NCBI GenBank assembly: GCA_934402315.1
Contig: CAKRTS010000004.1
Span: forward strand, 62,001-126,000
Direction of reading: 5' to 3'
Length of the DNA stretch: 64,000 nucleotides
DNA from: an uncultured Acetatifactor sp.
GTDB lineage: Bacteria > Bacillota > Clostridia > Lachnospirales > Lachnospiraceae
Position numbers and translations under genes: made by a program. Below are positions 36,299 to 44,901 of the stretch, in pieces. A model generated the notes under the pieces. That model was not told the DNA's origin, searched no databases, and saw only the letters and a list, made by a program, of their open reading frames with translations. Each line of letters begins with the position of its first letter. The stretch's first letter is position 1.

Positions 36299-37222
36299 TT
36301 ACCTTCTCTTGATCCTCTGTGTGTCGTGTAAGCTGTTATAATACTCTGTCGGTGTCATTCCGACCATCCTCTTGAATACTCTGGAAAAATAATACTTATC
36401 CTCTATCCCGACGAGATAGGCAATCTCCGTGAAGGAAAGATTTGTCGTCCGGATCAGTTCCTTTGCCTGATTGATCCGAAGCATATTCAGGTAACTGAAT
36501 ATCGTCTGTCCGGTCATCTCAGAGAAGACCCGGTTAATATAATCAAAATTGACTTCAAACATCTCCTCCAGAGTTTTACTGGAAATCCGCGAAGAGTAAT
36601 GGCTGTTAATCCAGCTCATGATCTGTTCCGCCTGATACTCCGATTTCCGCACATGCACGGAATTGTCAATCTTTCCCTGATAAAGAAGATATTCGTGACA
36701 GATCGTGAGCAGGAAACGGTGGACATCCGTAGATGCGATCCGCTTATAATGCTCCTCTCTGCGATTATAGGTATCGATCGCCTGCCTGAAAAGCGGTCGG
36801 TAGTCCATGCTGTCAGGAATATGAAAGAATTTGGGCAGGCAGGCAATGGAATCGATCACATCCCCCTCGTCCAGATTATAGCTGAGCAGGGATTTCTTTC
36901 TCTTTTCGAGCATCTCCTCGATAAATCCATTCTCTCTTTCCTGTTCCACCCTGCTTATGCCATTGGTTTTCAGGTGAATATAATAATAGTCGCAGGCAGC
37001 CGCCTCATAGCCCTCATGGCTCCTACCCGGTTCCAGAATCAGAAAATCATTCTTTTTCAGATGATACCTGACCCCATCCTCGCACAAGAACATGTTTCCG
37101 TCCCGGATTACATAAATCAGGTACTCGTCTATGCAGCGATAAAAGTGTTTCCATGGTTGCTGATATTTTACTTTTCCGATCAGCCGGACTCTGGGCAGTT
37201 CCTCTGCGTCATAATAGAACAT
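36299..37222 (-). CDS. AraC-family regulator of the sugar locus
   Basis: The 307-residue protein has an N-terminal cupin-like sensor (VIRDGNMFLCEDGVRYHLKK, LILEPGRSHEGYE) and a C-terminal AraC DNA-binding domain (ISSKTLEEMFEVNFDYINRVF, FTEIAYLVGIEDKYYFSRVFKRMVG, MTPTEYYNS). AGGAG nine bases before ATG 37222 sets the start. It sits just downstream of the permease-GH66 fusion and upstream of the glycosidase, and likely regulates them. Confidence 0.9.
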   Translation of the reverse strand: MFYYDAEELPRVRLIGKVKYQQPWKHFYRCIDEYLIYVIRDGNMFLCEDGVRYHLKKNDFLILEPGRSHEGYEAAACDYYYIHLKTNGISRVEQERENGFIEEMLEKRKKSLLSYNLDEGDVIDSIACLPKFFHIPDSMDYRPLFRQAIDTYNRREEHYKRIASTDVHRFLLTICHEYLLYQGKIDNSVHVRKSEYQAEQIMSWINSHYSSRISSKTLEEMFEVNFDYINRVFSEMTGQTIFSYLNMLRINQAKELIRTTNLSFTEIAYLVGIEDKYYFSRVFKRMVGMTPTEYYNSLHDTQRIKRR

Positions 37223-37234
37223 AGGCAACGACTC

Positions 37235-38809
37235 CTATTCAAAATCAATCCAGATGGTACTCCATACTTCAACTCTCTGGTTCTTCAGACAAAGATACTT
37301 TCCCTGTGCCCCCGTCTCAACCGAGAAATCCAGCTTTTTAGGCATTCCTCCGTCTGTATCGGGACTTGCCAAAAAGACATTCCTGATCCTCCGGTCAAGC
37401 AGCACGCGGATTCCGATATCTTCAATCGCAATTATAGCATTCGTCTTTTCTACATTCCACAGCGAATTTTCGCCCTTCAGATTAATCAGATGCAGAATGA
37501 TCCTGTGATCCGTTATCCCCGCCTTCGTCCAGACCTTATCCGCTTCCGGTTTCACAGAAAACCCGGTCTGTTCCGAAGAAAAAAGAATATCCTCGTTAAT
37601 CCCGCCGGTTGCCGTCATCGAAATGTCCGTAATTGTTTTCGCAAATAAAAGTTCTCCGTAACGCACGACAAAATCGCTGTATGCCTTTACTTTCGGAAGA
37701 AATTCATCCCGGAGCGTGGCATACTTATTGTAATAGCTGTCACAGAGGATTCCCTTGTTTTCTCCCAATGCGAGCTGATAGCCGCCAGAAGCATGGATGA
37801 CAGCAAAGGTGAGCAAAAATGACTTTTCCGCACTCTCCGGATCGTTCTTCTCTGCAAACGGATGCATATAGGCAGCCAGAATGGTCTGTTTTCCCCCTGA
37901 CAGCCTTCTTGCCTTGCTAATCAGCTGCACCAGATCAAGATATGTGTCATGCGGCGGCCATACCTCAATGTAGATGCTGTCCTGCGCGGAACCTGCCACG
38001 CTTTCCACCGGCCAGTCATTCACAGCATTAAAAATAACACCCGCTTCCGGGTCTTCCCGCCGGACTTCCCCGGCAGCCGAATTAATCAGGTCAGGAAAGT
38101 CCTTTTCCAGATTAATCGGTTCCCCGTCCAGCGTCCATGCCTTCTTTGGATATCCATAGGTATCCATATGGATTCCCTGAAACCCCAAAGTCTTTACGGC
38201 TCTTGCAAATTGTTCAAGAATATGTCCGCTCCAGCCGCACTCCCGGTTAATATTCATAAATACCAGCCAGTCAGCGAAGGTAATCGGCTCCTTCTCCTGT
38301 GTGTACATCGCCCATTCCCTCAACAGCCACGGCACATAGTCATCCAGAATATGAAAGACATCGACCAGCAGATAATTAATCAGTCCTCTGTCGCTGCTGT
38401 TAAACATGTATTGAAAGACCAGTCCGACAATCACCCATGAGGTAATCACCGGCAGATAAAAGCCCACCTTGAATAAGGTCTTTCCACATCTGAGGTTATT
38501 GATTAAAAATGCGAAAACGAGTCCGCTTATGATAATCGCCGGAGTCGTTACAACCGCATACAGCACATTGTTGCGAAGGGCATACCAGAATCTCCCCGAA
38601 GTATCCGCAAAGATGCTCTTATAATTCTGAAGTCCGACAAAGTTAATTTCCCCCTGCACGATCCGATATTCTGACAGAGAGATTCTGATAGTGAAAAGCA
38701 TGGGATAAATGACGAAGAATGCAACCAGTATGAGCCCCGGCAGCACAAACGGCGCCGCCTTGCCCCAGTTCCGTATTCCTTTTCCCACTCTCTTTCCCAA
38801 CGCACCCAT
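37235..38809 (-). CDS. In-frame fusion of truncated MalF-type permease and GH66 C-terminal half
   Basis: Residues 1 to about 155 are the N-terminal part of an ABC sugar permease: FVLPGLILVAFFVIYPMLF, FVGLQNYKSIFAD, LRNNVLYAVVTTPAIIISGL and MFNSSDRGLINYLL. The EAA loop and last helices are missing. From about residue 165 the sequence becomes a GH66 (dextranase/cycloisomaltooligosaccharide glucanotransferase) fragment: GFQGIHMDTYGYPKKAW with the nucleophile Asp, SIYIEVWPPHDTY with the acid Glu, and the C-terminal beta domain. The N-terminal GH66 part is missing. The frame is open across the junction (near 38330). AGGAGG precedes the start. It most likely arose by deletion of the second permease gene and flanking gene halves; either activity is doubtful. 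Confidence 0.85.
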   Translation of the reverse strand: MGALGKRVGKGIRNWGKAAPFVLPGLILVAFFVIYPMLFTIRISLSEYRIVQGEINFVGLQNYKSIFADTSGRFWYALRNNVLYAVVTTPAIIISGLVFAFLINNLRCGKTLFKVGFYLPVITSWVIVGLVFQYMFNSSDRGLINYLLVDVFHILDDYVPWLLREWAMYTQEKEPITFADWLVFMNINRECGWSGHILEQFARAVKTLGFQGIHMDTYGYPKKAWTLDGEPINLEKDFPDLINSAAGEVRREDPEAGVIFNAVNDWPVESVAGSAQDSIYIEVWPPHDTYLDLVQLISKARRLSGGKQTILAAYMHPFAEKNDPESAEKSFLLTFAVIHASGGYQLALGENKGILCDSYYNKYATLRDEFLPKVKAYSDFVVRYGELLFAKTITDISMTATGGINEDILFSSEQTGFSVKPEADKVWTKAGITDHRIILHLINLKGENSLWNVEKTNAIIAIEDIGIRVLLDRRIRNVFLASPDTDGGMPKKLDFSVETGAQGKYLCLKNQRVEVWSTIWIDFE

Positions 38810-38846
38810 AACAATTCCTCCTGCTTTTTACCGCTCTTCTTTTACC

Positions 38847-39560
38847 CTATTGAAGCTGTTCATCAATCAATGCCGCCGCATTGGTCAGTTCCGCCTGAAC
38901 ATCTGTTCCGTTGACAAAAATATTTGTCAGCGCATCACTCCAGATTTCACCGATTGCAGTATGGTTCGGGGACGGAATTCTCGCACTTGCCGACTCCATC
39001 TGTTTCATGTAAACAGACCATACAGGGTTTCCTGTTACAGCCTCATCCTCTACAAGCTCCTTCCGAACCGGCAGCTGTCCCGCATCCAGCATGGCAAGCT
39101 GAACCTCCTTTGAGGTCATAAACTTGGCAAACTCGTATGCCGCATCAGCGTGCTTGCTTGTCGAGAAAACAACAATGTTCTCACCGCCGACAACAGATGC
39201 AGACTTTCCATTATAGCTGGGGATTACTTCAGGATAAATATTCTCGCCTGCCTTGTCTTCATAGGAACCGAAATACCATGGGCCTTCAAAGAACATGGCA
39301 TATTCCCCGGTGCTGATTCCGTCCCACGCATCGGATGTACCATCCACATCACGGATCGTGAGCACCTTGCTGTCATGCAGTTCAATAAGCTTGTTCATTG
39401 CAGCAACACTCTCCGCGCCGTCAAGATAACCGCCTGCCTTCGTATAGTCATCGTTTGTCAGGGTTCCTCCCAGCAGCCAGAAATAAGGATACAGATCCCA
39501 GTCGCCGACACCGGATACACTGATGCTGTAGGAACCTCTTGTCTGCGCCGCGGAAATTAA
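38847..39560 (-). pseudogene. 5'-truncated extracellular sugar-binding protein
   Basis: The frame encodes the C-terminal part of a family-1 solute-binding protein: YPYFWLLGGTLTNDD, AMNKLIELHDSKVL, GEYAMFFEGPWYFGSYE, FSTSKHADAAYEFAKFMTSKEVQLAML and IGEIWSDALTNIFVNG. It is open only back to a stop at 39561-39563, so the signal peptide and about half the protein are missing, and there is no start or ribosome site at its true beginning. An internal ATG at 39398 exists but would give a useless fragment. It lies upstream of the permease-GH66 fusion, as in sugar ABC operons. Confidence 0.85.
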
Positions 39561-39572
39561 TTATAGCATAAG

Positions 39573-39626
39573 AAAAAGCCGCCAAAATACACCCAAACGC
39601 TATTGTTTGTATTTTAGCGACTTTTT
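39573..39626 (-). terminator. Hairpin terminator at the end of the injection-system block
   Basis: On the minus strand AAAAAGTCGCTAAAATACA pairs imperfectly with TGTATTTTGGCGGCTTTTT. The U-rich arm on both strands suggests a two-way terminator. It marks the left end of the 24 kb block and the deletion edge of the sugar locus. Confidence 0.75.
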
Positions 39627-39644
39627 AGATTCTGTTTTTATTTT

Positions 39645-41471
39645 TTATGCCTGCTGGTTAAAGGAACCGATCAGCTGTCTGTACTGTTCTCCCAGTCTCG
39701 CAATCGCCGGGGGAAGCTGTGCCTTCTCGTCGTCCGACATCTGTACAATCCTGGGCAGGCTCAACAGGTTACGGCAGCTCTCCATGCAGACCTTTTTTGC
39801 AGCCTCCGCGTGCTCGCCGTAATAGTCCGCGTCTGCCGATACATTGACATAGTTGGCGCCGTAGCTGTTCAGCAGGCACTGCAAAATATAGTTTACACAT
39901 TTTTCCCGCTTTCCCTCAAATACCTTCGCGTTCTCAAGAATGGAGATCATTTTCCGTACATAGTCCTGCCCCTGCGGAGCCTCTATGTATTTCTGGAAAT
40001 TGGCGAACATTTTGTCATGCACCTGTTCAATACCTCCTCCGCTGACATAGGCTCCCATGCCGCAGGATACCCTGGAGAACTTTGAACTCATCGCCTCAAA
40101 ATCTACGCCCGCATCCTGCATATTACGGAACATCTGCACATAATCCTTCGGAATATCAAGGAAAAACTGACCGCGGAGCTTTTTATCTCTCTTTGCGGCT
40201 TCCTTGGAGCTCTCCCGGATCTGGAATGCCTGCAGGGCGCTTGATTCCCCGTTTTTTTCAAATTCATAGTCTGACAGTTCAATCAGACCTTTGACCTGAA
40301 ATTTCTCTCCGGCACGCAGCTCTTCATGGATTTCATCATGAAACAGCGACTTAAGGCTCTGATACTCTGCCTCCGACCCGATTTCTTTGTCGAGCGCCGG
40401 CTCCGGCATACTGTTCTGTACCGCTTCGTTGAAGGTCAATATTCCCTGCTGCTTTGCCTCCATCAGCGCTTCCTGCCGTAATTCCTCTTCCTTCTGTTCC
40501 AACTCGCGAAGCTGATTTTTCAATATTTCCCGCGTTGCAGGCTCTCCGTTTATCATTGCATCAAGGAAACCCTTTTCATTCGTATATTGTGCATTAGACC
40601 CCGCGATTGTGAGCCCCTTGGATGCCAGCATACAGATCCACAAATTGGAAAAGCTCCCACAGATGTCCGCCACACGGTATTTCAACAGCTTCCGCTCCAC
40701 CGCCGGCAGATTTTCAAAAAAGGGCGCATTGATTGGATCCCTCTCTACATTCTCAAAGTAGGTCATTTTTGCAACGATATCGTACAATTCGACCGCATGT
40801 CTCTCCATGTAAGTCTCCGTCAGCATATCCGGGCTGAGTCTGATATTGAGCAGTTCATTCTTCATCCGCTCCAGATGCGGCAGACGCCGCTGCAGATCAC
40901 CGGAGCAGTAATCCTGCAGAAATGTCTCATCCTTTTGTTTCCGCTCCGCCTCCTGCTCATTCAGTGGATTCCCCTCCTCATTGGTCTTATAGCCTGTGAT
41001 AAAGGTATTGAGGACTTTTACCTCAACTTTTACGTTCCTGCGATCCGCCTCGTCCCTGAGCGAGGTCATTCTCGCCTGCTCTACTTCCCTCTCCACGGTT
41101 AATTCGTCCAGCTGCTGCTTAATAGCGGCAGAAACATGATCCGCATGCTCGCCGTACTGCTCCTTAAGCCTTTGATCTTCTTTTTTCTGTCTCCGCCTCT
41201 GCTTAAAGGACTGACCTCCCGGCACGGGCTGCTGCATCGGCTCCGCCCTCCTCTGCAGTACCTGAGGAATCGTCGGGATCGGCACAGCCTCACGCCGCAT
41301 AGGCAGAACCTCCGTAATCTCCTGCTGCCGGACTTCCTGTACAACGGCGGGTTGTTCCGCCTGTACAGGCGCCGCTGCCGCCGCATCCTCCCCGGCATTC
41401 CGCGTCGTGGTCGTGGTATGCATCTGCTCCCCTGTCTTTGTCCTGTTCAATGTTTTATTCGTGTCACACAT
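39645..41471 (-). CDS. Large putative payload protein with DPIN domain (copy B)
   Basis: The 608-residue protein has a threonine tract (MHTTTTTRNAG, about residues 17-27), an Ala/Gln/Val/Pro-rich linker to about residue 90, a basic segment (FKQRRRQKKEDQRLKEQYGE), then mainly helical sequence. Residues about 185-280 align with the product of the gene at 46076 (LQDYCSGDLQRR, then ERDPINAPFFENLPAVERKLLKYRVADI). The C-terminal half has FDIP-like and SYGANYVNVSADADYYGEHAEAA segments without a recognised catalytic motif. No signal peptide. As the last gene of the injection-system block it is a candidate cargo or accessory protein; function unknown. Confidence 0.7.
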   Translation of the reverse strand: MCDTNKTLNRTKTGEQMHTTTTTRNAGEDAAAAAPVQAEQPAVVQEVRQQEITEVLPMRREAVPIPTIPQVLQRRAEPMQQPVPGGQSFKQRRRQKKEDQRLKEQYGEHADHVSAAIKQQLDELTVEREVEQARMTSLRDEADRRNVKVEVKVLNTFITGYKTNEEGNPLNEQEAERKQKDETFLQDYCSGDLQRRLPHLERMKNELLNIRLSPDMLTETYMERHAVELYDIVAKMTYFENVERDPINAPFFENLPAVERKLLKYRVADICGSFSNLWICMLASKGLTIAGSNAQYTNEKGFLDAMINGEPATREILKNQLRELEQKEEELRQEALMEAKQQGILTFNEAVQNSMPEPALDKEIGSEAEYQSLKSLFHDEIHEELRAGEKFQVKGLIELSDYEFEKNGESSALQAFQIRESSKEAAKRDKKLRGQFFLDIPKDYVQMFRNMQDAGVDFEAMSSKFSRVSCGMGAYVSGGGIEQVHDKMFANFQKYIEAPQGQDYVRKMISILENAKVFEGKREKCVNYILQCLLNSYGANYVNVSADADYYGEHAEAAKKVCMESCRNLLSLPRIVQMSDDEKAQLPPAIARLGEQYRQLIGSFNQQA

Positions 41472-41489
41472 AGCCTCCCCTGTCCTTTC

Positions 41490-42326
41490 CTATCTTGCAC
41501 GCAGATAATAAGTATGCGAAACCGCCTTCGCATTCGGAAATACCTTATGAATCAGATTTCTTGACGTCTCATTGATTGCCTGCATATAAAATTCCGTATC
41601 CTCAGGATATTTCTTCCGGCAGAGCGTCATCGCCGTAAAGATCATTTCCGCAAGCGCTATGGGATTTTTTTCAAAAGAACATAGCGCACACAGAGTCAGT
41701 CTCCCCCCGAGCGAATGATCGAAGAGCAGATAGGCTGTAATCCTGTTCTCACGCTCATAGACAACACTGATCTGTCTGTCGATGGAAGCTGCGAAAAAGC
41801 CCCCCTCCGGGACAGGGACATCGCTGTCATATGCCCTTTTGCTGAGCGCCCTGACCATGCGCTCCTGACATTCCTCCAGACGGCGCACATGTGCAGAGCT
41901 TCTCTCTCTGTTATAGTCAGACCTTAAGGTTTCGCCCAGAGAAATCTCATAGATTTCTCCCTGCGGCTGCTCCTCCCGCTGAAAGAACCAGAATTCAAGA
42001 AATTCCGTCAGCGCATCCGCCTCTGCATCTGCCCCTGTGAAGGAGACCTCAATTCCGATCCCCTCTTCCCTGCATGTCTCCACAAGCTCACCGATCAGCA
42101 GATTTCCGTAGCCGCATCTCCTGTACGCCGGGGACACAAACAGTGAGATCAGCCGGAAGCAGCCTCCCATCATATATCCCACAAGCGCGCCGCACGCGGT
42201 TTTCGTCCGCTCCTCTGTCACGCCGACCGCATAGACCGGGGCACCCTCCTTTATCAGATCTACCGCCGTCTGCGTCATCAACGGCTCAAACCATTCCAGA
42301 TTTTCCGTTGTAATTGCTCCTCGCAT
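41490..42326 (-). CDS. GNAT-like protein in payload region (paralogue 3)
   Basis: The 278-residue protein has a GNAT acetyltransferase domain in its first half, with acetyl-CoA-binding motif A in LISLFVSPAYRRCGYGNLLI, and a degenerate second half ending KYPEDTEFYMQAINETSRNLIHK. That ending aligns with the ends of the proteins at 42345 and 44902, so all three are paralogues. I choose ATG 42326 (GGAG seven bases upstream) over 42344. The gene starts right after its paralogue and precedes the large protein at 39645. Roles such as cargo modification, chaperone or immunity are possible; none is shown. Confidence 0.75.
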   Translation of the reverse strand: MRGAITTENLEWFEPLMTQTAVDLIKEGAPVYAVGVTEERTKTACGALVGYMMGGCFRLISLFVSPAYRRCGYGNLLIGELVETCREEGIGIEVSFTGADAEADALTEFLEFWFFQREEQPQGEIYEISLGETLRSDYNRERSSAHVRRLEECQERMVRALSKRAYDSDVPVPEGGFFAASIDRQISVVYERENRITAYLLFDHSLGGRLTLCALCSFEKNPIALAEMIFTAMTLCRKKYPEDTEFYMQAINETSRNLIHKVFPNAKAVSHTYYLRAR

Positions 42327-42344
42327 TGTCACTCTCCCTCCCAT

Positions 42345-43232
42345 CTACATTTCAAAATACGCCGTGCGCATCGGTATGCGCCTGCACGTTCCAAGCAGCT
42401 TCTCCATCAGGCGCCGTGAGGAATCCGTGAGAACCGGAATCTCAATCTCCGTCCCCTCGCCGTACCGTTCCACCGCCTTCTGCACGCAGGTCTGTAACAT
42501 TTTAATGCCCTCGCCTGCCGGTCCCGGCTTAATAAAGAACTGGGAAAGGCTGATTCGTCTTCCATGCTCCGTAAAGAATGCGCATGCCGCCATCTCCCTT
42601 CTCGCATCAAAGACTGCGTAGCTGATCTCCTGACAGGCATTCTCCAGCTCCGCTTCCGCCATATAGGCTACACCTGCCTCGGAAAGAGTCTGAAAAATTT
42701 TCTTCTTTTCCAGCGCAGAAAGCTCCGGTACGGAGACCATGCGGTAATCCGCCGGCAGACTCGCACGGAAGCCGTTCAATGGGGCGTTGCACAGCTCCTT
42801 CACAGTCGTCAGGAAGGCTCCTGCCAGCTCCTCTTCCTCGAACACAAAGCCCGCCTGCTCCAGAAACTCTGTCACTCCCTCGGCATCCTTCTCCCCGACG
42901 TATCTGCAATAATGCACCATTCCGTCCGTCGCCTCAAAGACATTCTCCATCATTTCCAGAAACAGCGTCCCAGCGATGCCCTTTCTGCGGTATTCGGGAA
43001 CAACATAGAGACTGAGCATATCCATCATGCCCTCCCGGTCGTCCTCCATGAGCTTCATACAGATCGCTCCACAGGCAATATTCTCTTCCACCGCAATCAT
43101 ACCTATCGCAGTGCCTGCCGCCAGCTCTGCCACCGCCTCCTGCGTGAACAGGGGTGAAAACTTCGCGATCTGCGGAGCCTCCACGCGATAAAGCTCCAGT
43201 TCAGGCAATTTATCCATTTCGTTCTGCGTCAT
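42345..43232 (-). CDS. GNAT-like protein in payload region (paralogue 2)
   Basis: The 295-residue protein has motif A in DMLSLYVVPEYRRKGIAGTLF and a second, degenerate GNAT-like half (SLSQFFIKPGPAGEGIKMLQT) ending IPVLTDSSRRLMEKLLG. The third glycine of the usual R-x-x-G-x-G/A motif is replaced in part, so activity is uncertain. GGAG five bases upstream fixes the start. It follows the large protein at 43273 by 40 bases. Confidence 0.75.
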   Translation of the reverse strand: MTQNEMDKLPELELYRVEAPQIAKFSPLFTQEAVAELAAGTAIGMIAVEENIACGAICMKLMEDDREGMMDMLSLYVVPEYRRKGIAGTLFLEMMENVFEATDGMVHYCRYVGEKDAEGVTEFLEQAGFVFEEEELAGAFLTTVKELCNAPLNGFRASLPADYRMVSVPELSALEKKKIFQTLSEAGVAYMAEAELENACQEISYAVFDARREMAACAFFTEHGRRISLSQFFIKPGPAGEGIKMLQTCVQKAVERYGEGTEIEIPVLTDSSRRLMEKLLGTCRRIPMRTAYFEM

Positions 43233-43272
43233 CTTATCTCCATTTCTGCGCGTTCATCCACGCATTCCATTT

Positions 43273-44886
43273 CTACTGCATTCCGAGGCGGTTTTTCAGC
43301 TGTTCGAGTCCTTCCGCAGAAAGCTTCTGTCCGGCGAGAATTCTCATTACCTCGACACCTTCCCCGCCCGCGCGGCCGCCGTCTGCACTGTCCCATTCTT
43401 TCATCTTTTTTTCCAGCGCATTCATCCAGTTCTGAATCTCCTTTGGCGTCAGCTTGGTCAGATCACACTGTCTTCCGCCATAATCCGCACCTATCTCATC
43501 CACTCTCTGACCACCAAGGCTGGAAGCTGCCTCCGCCGTTGCATGCCAGTCATGCTTATGTCCCATCTGGTTCATGACACCGTTAGAATCGGACTCCAGT
43601 CCGAACAGAATTGCACCGTAGGAATCGCTGGTACTCTCCTTATACATGGAATAGAAATGCCCGCAGGAACCGTTGTTTCTTATCATCTTGCCGCTGATTC
43701 CGGTGTTTCCGATACCGCCAATCGCGCAGTTCATGCCTCTCTGTCCGATCAAGTTTCCAGTTCGGACCTTCTCTTCCTTTGTCGGTCCGGTGCTGCCAAT
43801 CTTCCGCCGTTTCAGGGAGTGCGTGGAAGCAGCCCTGCGCATATCCATTGCCTCCGCGTTATTTTCGGAGTGGAAGATACTGTCCCACATTCCTTTCTCT
43901 GCCTGACTGTTCTTCTCCACCGGCATGGTAAGCACCACTCTCCGACAGTGGCTCAGCGCCACAGCCACCGGTGCATTCCAGTTCGAGGAATTTCCCTGCT
44001 TGTCATAGACCTTGAAATCAGACAGCTGCATCAGCAGAAGTCTCTTGGCGATCTCAATCTGCTGTGCATTGGCAGCGTTGACCTCCTTTTCCGCCACGCC
44101 TGCCGCCTCCGCCTCCGGGACGCCGCAATTCGCTACGAGACGCTGTCTGTAATCGTTTACGTCCGCCTTATGGGTCAGCGTTTCCACCATAAGCTCCGTG
44201 GACATTGCCTCATCCAGCCTGCGATAGTTCTCCTTCTCGACATCGGGTACATCCGGTGTATGCCTTGCCAGCGAAAGTCCCAGACGCAACGCCGGATTCA
44301 TCAGAGCCCGCACACCGCCCTCACGTTTCAGGTGCTGGACGAGCGCATTGACATTATAGTTCTCCCTTGTCGCCAGCTCAGGATACTTTTGCCGGAACTC
44401 CTGAAGTTCCTTGCTCGCCACGACATTTTTCAGCGTCGGCTGCACATTCTCGAAGTTGGAGTAATCCTTGTTTGCAAGCTGCCGCATCGTCTCAGAGTTC
44501 GTGACCTCGGACTGCCTGTATTTCGATCCTTCCCATGACTTTCTCATGTTTGCATTCGTGAACATCTTATTCTGTGACAATTCCTGCATATCCGCTGCAC
44601 TGAGCAGGGTATGCTTCTTTCCCAGCGCATTAAATTTCTCCTTCTGCTGCTTTCTCTCCTTGCGGCCAAGCTTCTCCTGATCCAGCTGCGCTGCCCCCGG
44701 AACCTGTACGCTGTCCGGCGGAGTGGACAGACTATTCAGAAATTTGGCATAGGGATTCCTCGTCTGACTGAGCTGTTGATCCAGCATCGCTGCCGTCTGC
44801 TGTACATAGGAGGTTGTGGTGGTTGTAGTGACAGTCGCAGTGGCTTCCTTTGTCTTATTCTTATTTAACTCTGTATGTCCGATCAT
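43273..44886 (-). CDS. Large putative payload protein of unknown fold
   Basis: The 537-residue protein begins with a threonine tract (ATVTTTTTTSYVQQ, residues about 18-30), like the product at 39645, followed by a linker and a basic segment (GRKERKQQKEKFNALGKK). The C-terminal third has GMNCAIGGIGNTGIS, NNGSCGHFYSMYKES, MGHKHDWHATAEAASSLGGQ and DEIGADYGGRQCDL. Its Gly/Cys/His-rich character suggests an enzyme domain, but I cannot name it. No signal peptide or membrane helix. GGGGAG five bases before ATG 44886 supports the start. It lies between GNAT-like genes, consistent with cargo plus partner pairs. Confidence 0.7.
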   Translation of the reverse strand: MIGHTELNKNKTKEATATVTTTTTTSYVQQTAAMLDQQLSQTRNPYAKFLNSLSTPPDSVQVPGAAQLDQEKLGRKERKQQKEKFNALGKKHTLLSAADMQELSQNKMFTNANMRKSWEGSKYRQSEVTNSETMRQLANKDYSNFENVQPTLKNVVASKELQEFRQKYPELATRENYNVNALVQHLKREGGVRALMNPALRLGLSLARHTPDVPDVEKENYRRLDEAMSTELMVETLTHKADVNDYRQRLVANCGVPEAEAAGVAEKEVNAANAQQIEIAKRLLLMQLSDFKVYDKQGNSSNWNAPVAVALSHCRRVVLTMPVEKNSQAEKGMWDSIFHSENNAEAMDMRRAASTHSLKRRKIGSTGPTKEEKVRTGNLIGQRGMNCAIGGIGNTGISGKMIRNNGSCGHFYSMYKESTSDSYGAILFGLESDSNGVMNQMGHKHDWHATAEAASSLGGQRVDEIGADYGGRQCDLTKLTPKEIQNWMNALEKKMKEWDSADGGRAGGEGVEVMRILAGQKLSAEGLEQLKNRLGMQ

Positions 44887-44901
44887 CCGCTCTCCCCTCC
44901 C

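Noticed and set aside
39398..39398. ATG at this point as the true start of a short binding-protein gene
   Set aside because: Homology to binding proteins continues upstream of it to 39554 or so, which shows a truncated gene rather than a short intact one.
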